Shown here piece by piece: positions 20,080 through 31,383 of a stretch of DNA of 64,000 bases. Origin of the DNA: Crambe crambe (Eukaryota; Porifera; Demospongiae; Poecilosclerida; Crambeidae); contig OZ004596.1 of NCBI GenBank assembly GCA_963924555.1, positions 1,178,001 through 1,242,000 on the forward strand, in the 5' to 3' direction. The notes beneath the pieces were generated by a model. It saw nothing but the letters and a program-made list of their open reading frames with translations. It was not told the DNA's origin and searched no databases. A program made the position numbers and the translations under genes. Each line of letters starts with the position of its first letter. The first letter of the stretch is position 1.

Positions 20080-23000
20080 TTAGTGTCGTTGTCGCTGACT
20101 AGCAGCATTCAACATGGCGTGAGTTTCCTCAACTAGAGCAGCCAATGCAAACTCAAATTGTGCCTGAATGAAAGGGGGCATTCACGAGATACCATCATAC
20201 CTGGTAAAAAGTTTATTCATAACAAACTCACTTTAGTTCGAACCATATTGGGCCTGTTATCTCTCAAATGCTCCACCGTAGCTGCCAAGTTAAGTTCCTT
20301 AGCTCCTGTGAGAATGATAAATTCAAGAGATAAACAAACACAGTTGATACAATATGGGAAAGAATAGCAACAAGACCTTTCAATATTTGAGAGAGAGCCA
20401 TGTCAATAAGAAGATAAGTCCCAGTGCGTCCAACACCTCCACTATACACACACAGCAACCACAAACAAAGTATAAGATTTGTTTGTTGACCCTTTACCAG
20501 ACCAAGGGAACTATCACCCAGCTGTTTCAAAATAGGCAGGGCCAGCCAATTCATAATTATGAAAATGATTGTGTACCTGCAGTGAAGCAGCAACGGAGTG
20601 TGCTGCCATGCTTCATGTGCCTTATTCACCTTCCTATTATGTAGTAACATGTACCAAAAGAACTCATATCTGCCACATGGTTTAAAATGGCTGACCTTCT
20701 GAATTCCAAAAGGGGTGTGGCTCTCTTAGGGGAGGACACAGAGGTCCAAGAGAGAAACTGGAAGTGGGTGACGGTTCGAGACTCCCCAGTCTATCAGATA
20801 AAACGACATCAGTAAAAATCAGTATGAGTTGGAAGCTCAAAAAAGATAACTCACCCTCGTATTCTTGAGGTAAAGACTACGGATGATGTAGTCATCGGAA
20901 TGAGGGTGCTCTGATACAAGCCGGACCTGCATCACAAAATAGATAAGGTTCACACACTACACAATCAGAAATACCTCGTAATTCTGGAAGGAGGTCACAC
21001 CACTGGTGGGCCAGTACTGGACTGACTGGGTCTGCATAGGAGAAAAAAGCAGGAGGAATCCATTGATAGGAAAACCAAAATATACGAAACGAAATGTATT
21101 ACATACCAATCCCATATCAGCCAGTGTAGTCAGCATAACCACAACTGCTACATTTTGTTCCCATACCATCTGGAATTAGAACAATAACATTAATAGCAGC
21201 CACTTTGTTCCCATACCATCTGTGTTAAAGCTTAAGGGCCAAGAATCAGAATTTTAGAACACCGCAATGAAAGGATGGGAACACTGACCTGCCAGAAGTC
21301 GGCAACTGTGTTCTGCAGTGGACCCTGGGTAGCAATGTACTTGGGGTGAGCTGGGTCAGTATCCACCTAAATCAAGAACAAAATGGTTAATTAATTTCAG
21401 GGGCTGGTTCATATCAGTGCTTAGGGGTTAACCCGTGGAAGACCACCTGTAACTTCATTACAGTGAAGGAAAGGCCTTCCCACACAAATCCCCTGAGCTG
21501 GTGGTATGTCACTACTCACTATAAAGCTGGCGTTGATGTAATCTGATCCGTTCACATTGTGCTCTTCTTCAAGCTTCACTCTGCTGTGGTCATCTAATGT
21601 ACACACACACACAATATTCAATACATGCATACATGTCACAAGCATGTATACAGGATACAAGTCACACACATGTATAGACACATGCATTGATACAGGTCAC
21701 ATGCATGTCACATGCATGTAGACTCATGCATTGATATAGGTCACATGCATGTGTACATGAAGACGACACATCACATGCATGCATGCCGAGTGTATACACA
21801 CACACACAACCATAAACTCATTGGAGAGTTAGTTACACAAAAACATCCGATGGAAACACGTACATGGGAGAGCATCAGGGTATCTGTTTTTAAGCTTGTT
21901 CTCGGGTTGGCTGGCCACAGAAGTGCTGACAGACTCTGGGGCATAATTTTGTAGTCCCTACACATGCACACATGAAATACATAAATTATATTGTGGGAAG
22001 AAGTCTACCGAGGATGAAAATAGATCCACTATTACGCAGGAAGGATTTAAGGGGTAAGTGGTGTGGAAAAATAATGACCCATGTCTGAGGAGGAAGTAAA
22101 CAGATGCACTATTGATAGGAACTAAGTCGAAGGGGGGAAGTGGTATGCATATGTTGTGGGAAGATCAGGGGGAAAAAGATGGCATAATTATATGGAATGG
22201 GAATGACCAGGAGGAAGTGATCAATGCCAGGCTGGATGTCTATTGATCAGGGGGAAAGATGGCACTTAAGATTATGTATGGTTTATGATCAGGAGGAAGG
22301 GGAGAATGAGTGGGTGGGCAAGTTGAAGTTTATCACCCTTTAAGGTCTACTAGGGGAAAATCAACAGGAACAGGGACATGATGTTTCAAAAGATAAACAA
22401 CAAAGAAGGCTAGCCGGGGGATGGCTAATCAGAATTTAATGATGGATATAGTAAAATGCAATTAGTGGAACAAATGGAACACACATGAACTAGCTACACC
22501 TCCTCTCCCAGAAACCTGCTCATAGGGATGGTCCTGTCTAGGGCCTTGGTTACTGAGTAGGCAGTGGGTTGAGGCCTGCTTACCTCCCACTCTTTCTGCA
22601 GCTTATTGTGGTTCTTGAGGTTAGCTTCAATGTAGCCCTGGAAAACATAACAGTGCAAAATAAACAAGCTGTTAGGCATTGTTTCCCCAACCAACCAAGT
22701 ACAGTGCAGTACAATGCACGGTACATTATATACAACTAGATAATTGCAATTAGCTAGCTCTCTACATGATAATTACCAGTCACACCTTTTAGGCCATGTT
22801 ATTATGTAGTGGTTGTTATTCTGATAGGGGACCCAGGAATCATAACATTAAGGTCAAAGTTCAAACAGCAACTGTGTTGCTCTTACCAGCAGTAAATGTC
22901 CAGCACTGATGTCCATGTGAGGGGAAACTGGTACTGCAGCCCTGCTCAACATAATGATGTTATTTTAAATAGATCCATACAGTGAGTCTGTATTGTTATT

Positions 23001-24243
23001 GAATGCCTCTGTGCATGTAGGTAAGCTATTGAACACCAACGCTAGCCTTGGGAAGCTTATTTCCTTAAAAGGTATATCTTTAGCATCACAGAGTATCAAT
23101 AGTGGTGTAAAGTACCACTGGTGCTAATAAAGGTGTGTCTTTAGTACAGAGTACCACTGGTGCTAATGAAGTCCATTGTTAACTATTTATTTACCACTTT
23201 GTGCTGGCAGGAGAATATCTTGGAGCTGCATCATAGCCCAGTCCTCCTGCCGATGGTGCATGCTTGGGTTTCTTTTGCGGTGTCTTCTCATCTTCGGACT
23301 ACATATAAAGACACACACATAAGAGACACAATGGGAGTGAGAGCAAGATGGAAAAAAACACACTCACCTGATCACTGTGAGAGACAGGGGAGTACCTGAC
23401 TGTCTTAGTGGAGTACTCGTAGCGCTTCCTAATTCTGGATAACAAGCATAAACAAGTCAGCTTGTGGTTGCCAGCCACTCACACACCAGAAGGATTCGAT
23501 CAAGCATCTCATATGTATTATTATATCAGCAAAAAAAGAAAAAAAAACACTATAACAAATCCTTCAGAGTGTAACAACATGTGCTATGCACATAATTATG
23601 TGGTTCAGAACAATCCTATACAACAGGCCATAGTAGTGTGAGCAGGTGTTACAGAACCGACCCTGTCCCATGTGGACTGTATGTTATAGGTTATTGGGAG
23701 GAAAAAAAAAAAACTTTATAAAAGACGCATTCATGCTGGGTCAGAAGAAATAATATAGCAACATTTCTGAGAAATACCAGGGCCCCCTGGATTCTTCAAA
23801 TTCTTCCATGAAACATCTGGGTATATGATACCTTCTGGGTACTGGGTGGGGTGGAGAAACAGTGCTCTACCTCCATCCACACACATGCCATTATAAAATT
23901 GGGAGGTGTGAAGAGATAAAGGTGTGGAGATAAAAACCATTCCTGTTCCACACATATACCAAAAGTTTAAGTGTCTTGTAACTTAACAAGCTAGTATTTG
24001 CCTGAAGCAGTAGCAGTAGATCAAGACAATCAGAATAACCAGCAGGATCATTACCACCACAAGAGCTATTACAGTGTACAGAGTAGAGGTCATGGCCACG
24101 TAGAGCACTGATGGGGCATGTCTCGGAGTCGGCTGTATAGAGTACAGAATCAGTTCTGGCCATCTTGCCAAAGTTTTTAATAGCGCTATTTCATTCCTTA
24201 CCCATGACGTCGTACTCTGTTCGGAACCACTTGGGGCGACCAT
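20080..24243 (-). CDS. PTPRN: IA-2/phogrin-like receptor protein tyrosine phosphatase (PTPRN family), probably inactive
   Basis: About 17 exons. From ATG 24243 the protein has only about 29 extracellular residues (MVAPSGSEQSTTSW, PTPRHAPSV), one membrane helix (LYTVIALVVVMILLVILIVL), a juxtamembrane linker (KRYEYSTKTVRYSPVSHSD), and one PTP domain. Family-specific blocks are IEANLKNHNKLQKEWE, LKNRYPDALPYDHSRVKL, DYINASFI, FLSW, LLEFRRKVNKAHEAWQ, the P-loop LHCSGGVGRTGTYLLIDMAL (junction at about 20580/20437) and AQFEFALAALVEETHAMLNA near the end. The catalytic Cys and Arg are present, but the WPD position reads WTS, so the general-acid Asp is absent. Vertebrate IA-2 proteins are secretory-granule pseudophosphatases. 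The exon joining the membrane and juxtamembrane parts (about 23440-23990) is unresolved, and a missing upstream ectodomain exon cannot be excluded. Confidence 0.88.
21600..21810. repeat. CA / ACATGCATG simple-repeat patch in a phosphatase intron
   Basis: Irregular repeats of CACATGCATG, CATGCATTGATA(C/T)AGGTCA and (CA)n between two PTP-domain exons. The adjoining intron sequence to about 22330 is purine-rich on the plus strand (GGGGGAAAGATGGC-like repeats). Confidence 0.7.
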
Positions 24244-24848
24244 GGTGTGTGTTAACAGTGTAGGCTACCCCAGATAGATCTCTCGTTACTCCGCTTAGCG
24301 AAAATCGAAATCTATGTATGCAGAAAAAGATTTCAATTTTACTTTGGATTAATAGATTGTACGCATGCGCACACAGCTAGCCGCGAACGTTTTGTTTTTT
24401 TAAAACTTGGATAACGAATAATAATTTTGATGCAATCATGATATATAACATAGTGATTCGGATGATATAAGCATATTATTGACAAAGTCACTTGATGAGC
24501 TCTCTAGATCAATTTTCCTGACAGTATGACACAAATTATTTTCAGAAAAAGAAAAACCTAATAAAATTACGAAAGATACTTCCATTTGAAAAAGAAACTA
24601 GAGATATTTGATAAATGCAAAAAGATAAATTTTGTAGGACTTGGGAGGTTCTATATAGATACGGCTCTACTTGTACAAAACCGCTTAAATAAATGGTGAA
24701 AAAGGCAGCCTATATGAAATTAGGGTAGGGGATCATGTGTACCTGAGTTGATGCTATAAACTATGGATATCCGGAGGGAAAGGTGAGCTTCATTCTGCGT
24801 AATATTTGAAGCCGGTTATGAAAAAGTATTTCTTGTTTCTTTGGTGAT
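24244..24848. other. Spacer between the PTPRN-like gene and MEX3
   Basis: About 600 bp with no coding sequence seen. The first part is promoter of the minus-strand phosphatase gene; the remainder presumably holds the MEX3 3' UTR. Confidence 0.5.
24363..24371. promoter_or_regulatory. TGCGCATGC palindrome upstream of the PTPRN-like gene
   Basis: Reads GCATGCGCA on plus, TGCGCATGC on minus, 120 bp upstream of the ATG at 24243. Confidence 0.45.
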
Positions 24849-26549
24849 TTAACTCCTCAAATGCAGGACATTGGTGACCTGTGCATTGCATAATGGACAA
24901 CTGCCCGTTGAGCAAGCAATGGAGTAGGCACAAGTTTGACAAAAGACCTTATGCATGCATGGGAGGAGAGCAGCTGTCACTTCCTCAACCTTGCATACAT
25001 AACACATCATCAATTCCCTCTTCAGTAAGAGTGGGGATTCCTTGGGAGATACAGTAGCAATCCCATCAGATGAGTTGGACTCATATGATCCAGTGGGGCT
25101 CAGCGGTTGAGGCTTGCTACCAAATACAGTCGCTCCATTCTCAGAGGCCAAGAGAGGGGCAGACATCGGTTGATAAGACTTATCCGGAGGAGTGAAGCCT
25201 GTCCTCCATTGCCCTTCCTGCTCCCGGCCACTCCCTTTAAGACCAGAGAAATCGAAAGTTTCCCCAAAAGCATTGGCATGGTGTGGAGGAGATATCAGGT
25301 TCCTTGGAAACTGATACGGAGTAGCAATAGGATCAGACACTTGGCATTGTTGCATCTGCCGAGCCAACTGATCAGTGGTTGAGATGAAGGAATCTGGACT
25401 TCCAGAAGTGAAAGTTTCTCCGAATGTTTCATCAACACTGCTTCCAGTACGAAGAGCAATGTAGCTTTCGATCTCCTTCCTCGCTCGTTCAACATTTTCC
25501 GGTGTTCCTTTCACCTCAAAGCATGGTTCCTTATCCCTGGAAGGGGTCACGATGTAGGTTTGTGTGATCTGCTGGATCCGCTTCACGGTAGCACCCTTGG
25601 GACCCACCACAAGCCCTACCACACGGTAGGGCACTCGCACATGAATTGTCACTTTGTCCTGCCCAGAGCCCAAGTTGCAAGGAGAACTGGAAGCTCGTGC
25701 AGCCCTGATCTGGGTAAAGTGCTCAGCAGCTGCCAAGATCTCCCATTTTGCTGACGAGACATGCTCTGGACGACCACTGATGGCAAAAATTGGGTCTTCC
25801 CCACGCACTGGTGTCTTGATATAGGTGTTTGTCTTTGCACGAAGTGCTTTGATTTTGCAGCCTGAAGAAAAATGCAATAATAAATATTTCTTTTCCATCA
25901 GGTATGTATGTAAATGAAGAATGATTGTGTGTGTAAACTTGAAGTTAGTAACCATGATCTCAAGTGAGAACCATCTCCACTGCCTTATTTGCAGTCTAGC
26001 ACTCTAGTTGTACGGATTCGCAGCTAGCTGGCTGACAGTAACTACTGCGGCCACTTTTATGGGTATTTTGCAGTGTGCCCAACACAATATCCATACAATA
26101 AGCATGCACTAACCAGCTCATTCCTATCTATGCAAAATAGCATGTAGCAGCCGATATATTTTTAACACTCCCTCACCTTGTCTTCCCACAATCTCTGCAA
26201 CGTGCTCCGAGGAAGGAACAGGGACACATTGCGTAATATTCTGCGATTTCTGACCGGCATCATACTCCTCGAACAGATTGCAAGACTGATCATTGGGAGA
26301 AGAAGATAGGTTACCACTACTCATGTTCAGCATGGAAAGTTCCAATGCAGTCTGCAAAGCTTGGTCCCCCCTCATCAGAGGTTTGTTTACAATATCTGTC
26401 ATCTTGATATACTGGACAAAAACGTCAAACTTCACACAACTCTTCTGAGGGGCAAGTTGCAGTCGAGTTCGTTCCCGATCTCGGCGGCGGAGGTATAAAT
26501 CTTGATTTTGAAATTCGAAGAATACAATTTTAAGCAGCATGCTGATCAT
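24849..26549 (-). CDS. MEX3: MEX3-family RNA-binding RING protein
   Basis: Two exons (26549-26177 and 25861-24849) encode about 461 residues. The junction falls inside KH1 after VAEIVGRQG, continuing [22 protein letters not shown]2 reads [20 protein letters not shown], then [19 protein letters not shown]. Both GxxG-type loops are intact. A low-complexity middle follows. The C-terminal C3HC4 RING is [27 protein letters not shown] and CPLCNAQ. The start is taken at 26549; [12 protein letters not shown] downstream is an alternative. MEX3 proteins bind mRNA in the cytoplasm to repress translation and can ubiquitinate targets. Orthology is very strong because the KH pair is nearly invariant in animals. 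The 5' end abuts the 3' end of COG1 (120 bp) on the same strand. Confidence 0.96.
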
Positions 26550-26668
26550 TTATAAGGCGAACATGCACCGGAAATCATCTCGGATGTGTCAGCTGTAACT
26601 ATCATAGCATGCTTAATGATAATGAGAAAGGAAAATTAGTGCTTAGAATGACTTATTTGACTCAAAAA

Positions 26669-28411
26669 CTAAAGATGATGGAAAAAAGCTAATGTTTGTA
26701 GCAGGGACGAGGGTGAAGTAGATTCTCCAAAAGATATGACCTAAAAATTAATTAAAAACTTGATTCAAGGCAAAAAAAATTAAATAATTGTACCTTATGG
26801 ATTTGAGGTTGGTTGGTCTTTGTGCTAAGTGGCAAAAATGGTATTCTTCCCACACTGGGAGCCAATGGAAGCACCATATGCTTATCCTGCCCCATTCCAC
26901 TGTTGCCTGAACCGGACACCTGCGGTTTGTATAAGGCACTCGAGACGAGAGAGCCTCTTAAGGCAAGCAACATCCCTAGCATCACCTAAAAAATTAAGAA
27001 TGCATCATGTGATGAACTATATTAGGGCGCCTGGGCAGGGGAATATATACATTACTTACTGAAGACCTGCTAAGCTGAGTTTCCAGGTTAGCAAGAATGT
27101 ATGGAGTGAAAACATCCAAGTCAAATGGATCAATGCAACTTTGAAGGGCATCCATGACAGACTTCAGTTGCTTCCCCAATTTTTCCTATATTCATACAGG
27201 ATATTTACTGCTAATTGGGTCTAATTACTGTTAATACTGTAGGATTATCCTCAATATAATTATAGTATTGTTATGTAGCATTATAATTGGAATCATCTCA
27301 AGGACTCATAGGTAGTTAGTTCTCAGAGTGCTGTACTATCAGTGGTATCTGCTCCCCTTCCCTCTTATTATCGAAACTAATTAAACTACCTCATCTTCCT
27401 TAGGGACCACCAAGATACTGGCCACAAATCTGAGGTTATAGAAAAGCTGGAGAGCACACTGCTGTGGCACCTCAATACCATCATTCTCCAGACCCTTCAA
27501 GAATTCCTCGTGAGTCTTTACCACTTCCACCAATACCGCTCTACTCAAGTGCTGCAGGATAGACCTGTCAATCATGTGTCCACCGACTCGACTGATCTCT
27601 CGACTCAAGGTGAAGAGGAAAGACGTGACATAGGTAGAGGCCTGGGAAGGAACTTGGATGACCGAAGAGACCTGCTTACCACTTTCTGCCTCTTCCGAGA
27701 CTGTTATCTCATTCCATACCTATATCGATAAAAGTTTCACATGAAATAATCGGACTCAGAGGAGCCCAGGACTAAAATAAATGCCACAAAGTGAAACCAG
27801 TTGTGATAGTAACACAATGCAAACAAAACCTCATTGATAAATTCCTTAACTGAAGAGGTCTCCACTTGAAGCCATACAAACCTAATGGGACACCCAATAC
27901 TACCTCAAGGGCTTTCATTTTGGCATTTCCTCTGGGAAGGCTGAGGCATAGCAACCTGCTTCAGCACTCCACAGAGTTCAGAAGCACACTTTATCATAGA
28001 TAAGTATGACAACAACACATCCATCACTTCGCAATTTGGCACTTCGTCTGGGAGGGTTGAGGCATAGCAACCTTGCTTCAGCACTCCACAGAGTTCAGAA
28101 ACACCAGTGGAATTCAAATATGAAATTCTGCATAGGCAAGCTTAATTCTGGTATAATTAGCATTAAGGTGTTTACGCTGAATTATGACATGCACACTTTA
28201 TCATGATGGATAAAAGTACGACAAAGGAAAGCGGATTAAGTTACACCGCCACTCTTTGAATTCACTCTGCATCCGGTAGGTAGAGAGGGGTAATGTGATC
28301 ACAGCTATAAAAGACGCACCAGTGATGATGCAAGAACACTCAGGTGCAGCTCGGAAGAAAGTTGGCTTCTTAGGTGATTTGTAATCTGACAGGAAGTCCA
28401 ATCTGCCCATA

Positions 28412-28442
<31 letters not shown>

Positions 28443-31334
28443 GAGAGAGAGAGAGAGAGAGAGAGAGAAAACGGCTAGATAAGGGGTCTCCCCCTTACTT
28501 CCCACACCACCACAATTAGTGGGATGATGTGATAAGCATGCCTATAATAAGTGGTAGTGACCAAAATCATTAACAATAGAGTCCCTCTAAACCCACCAGC
28601 GGAGATCCATGAAAGCATATTAGACACTCCCACTACTACAAGGAGGGATCTATACAAACCATTATATGTACCACAAGAAGGTGAAAAACGCAGCGAGCAA
28701 TAAAATCGCCAAGGTGAGAACTTAGCACTCTCCCCATGCTCCCAGGCAAAAAAAGAGTTGCTAACTCTGGTTCAGAAGGTTGAGGAACTTCCCACTTCCT
28801 ATGAGTCCCACTCACTGAGGGGCAAGTGTTGAGCAGTTAGATTAGTTCAGAATGGCACTGCTAATCGGTCACACCTCAATAGAATCAAAATACATCCAAC
28901 AATGACTCTATGGCCACCCAAATAGTGAATCATCCCATCCTATAATGCTGACCGTATAAATTTAGATAACCCCATCTATCCATGAAACGTAAGCTTTATT
29001 ATTATTACTATCAATCTGTTGATCTAATTAATGCAATAGAGGCAAGTATCGGAAAATACCAATAAAAATTCCAATACACTAAACTTGCTCCATGACAACA
29101 GGTAGTGAAAGGATGTCTAATGATATAAGTAATGGCTGCACCACGATCAGATTTCAAAGGGAAAAGTGCACAAAATGAGCAATCAAGTTCCAATAATAAT
29201 GTAGAATAATGTCTGGAAGGTGGTGATTGTATCTGGACAATGACACTGCCACCTACCCTCACATGAATGGCTCCAAGGATCATCATAATTGTGCATAAAA
29301 GTTGAGTGATTACTGTCAAGGTTATAAAATTATTAATTAACAAAGTCAAATTCCGTGGCTAGGCTAGGCTAAGGCTGGCTCACCCAAAGATAGAGTTGGC
29401 CCTCTCATGGAGCATGTCTGCTGCTGACGTGGCTGTTCCGTTGGTCTTTCATCCGAGTGTTATGGGAAAATAGAACACATACAAACACAGAGAACAGAAA
29501 AGCAAATCATCAACATATCACTGGAAACAGTTTATCAACAAACTCCCTGGAGTGTCAAACCAAGTCATGTCTTGCAACGAATTTCTACTCTGCATGCATG
29601 TGAAACCTGCCTGTACCACCCCAACCAGGGAGGATTAGGGGTGTACACACAATAAGCTGCCTACCACCCTCTAGAATCTCCACATGTGCACACATCAACA
29701 TCAAACCAAGTCATGTCTTGCTAGTTGCTAGTATTGCAATGAATTTCAGGAAAATCATGCCTGTACCAGTCTACCACCCAGACCAGGGAGGGGTTAGGGG
29801 TGTAGATGCAACATAAAAAACCCCCTGAGAATCAGTTTAATTGGATATAAAGATACAAGTCAATACTACTAACATTGGTCAAGTTCAATGTGTTGAAATT
29901 TCTCCTAATTTTCTTTCCATGACTGGATGAAAGTGTGTTTGTGTGTGTTGTGATTTGCTTTTCCAACAAACTTACTTCTTTCCGCTGTTGAGACTGTGTC
30001 CGGGCGCGACCTCCCCCTCGAAAGGACCTGGAGTGTGACACAGTTACATGACAGTAGTGTTATGGGTAAACATCATAAAGTCCACCAGAATCATAAAAAA
30101 GCAACGAGCAAGGCAAAAAAACAGCAACTGGACAGAAATTCCACCCTAATTGGCCACATGTATTGCAGGGCAGCTGCTTAAGGGCAGGAGTAGCTAATTT
30201 GTGATTTCTGTCAACATAAAGTGAGAGAGCCAGGCCACAAACAGGATTTGTGTAGTATAATATGTAAGTGCACAAAGTGGATGACCCACAGCAACTAAAT
30301 CTTGTGTTCCCCATCTACAATCAGGCAGGGGATAATTTTTAAAGGAAATAGCTTGATAATGAAGAGCAGATGTACACATTAACACAATAAAGTAACTCTT
30401 TCTTCTTTAAGGAAATGATTTCATGGAGTCTACAGTACAGGGCACACAAAAATGGTACTAAATCCTGTCTCTAAAAAAATTCCCTCCCTAAAGAAACAAG
30501 ATTGTTTCCTTTGGTATTGGTAGGTAACTAAAATTGGAAGACAAAATTTTCCATTCAATTTCTTTAAGACTCTTATGACTGTAGCACAGTCAGCTCAGCC
30601 ATATTAGTCATGCTTTTCCTTATAAACTTAGCAACGTCTGCAAATTGACAATTAATGTAATGTCATAAGGGATTAACTGGCTAATTGACAAAAGAGATAC
30701 CTGTTTGAGAAAGAAGATTGCTGCTGCAGTTTTGCTCCAGTTGCTAAGTGAGAGAGGCTCTGGGTACACTCAAGCAGGCATTGGCACAGTCTACCTATCA
30801 CTAACAACCTGAAAAGAAGAGAGAGACAGAAAAGGTGATGGTGAGGTGGGGTAATGCATTAATGGATGGGTGTAAATTAAAAGGGATAACTCTCACCTAT
30901 CAATAAGTAAAGGGGTCTGCCTCTCTTCCTCGTCATTGATTGATCGGTGTAATTTGGCAACCTTGGCATCCACATTCTGGAGGAACCTATAAAACACCAT
31001 GTGTCACAAGATCCGCTGAGCTAAGAGTTCGCCAAATTGAATCAGGAGATCAAGCTTCTCCCCATAAATGGATGAGGGACAAGATTTTTTAAAAGGAGGG
31101 ACAGGTGGCATTCACTTAAAGAGGGAACAGCTGTTTTAGCACCTGAGCAGCCAAGTACACACGCTTGTGTTTGGACTCTGCATTAATTAATAGGGAGTTC
31201 CCCTCATCCAATTTAAGTTGTAAATGAGGATGATGATTGAGACTCACTTTTTAATCCACTGTACTGCAGACTGCTGAATGTAGTCCTGGATATCTGCTGT
31301 GTCAGCATAAAGGGGGAAAGGAAACAGCTCCAAC

Positions 31335-31383
<49 letters not shown>

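Noticed and set aside
27905..28117. SELCGVLKQ repeated frame as COG1 exons
   Set aside because: The matching COG1 segment is already supplied by the exon at about 30715-30820 (LLVIGRLCQCLLECTQSLSH). The frame reflects a local DNA duplication.
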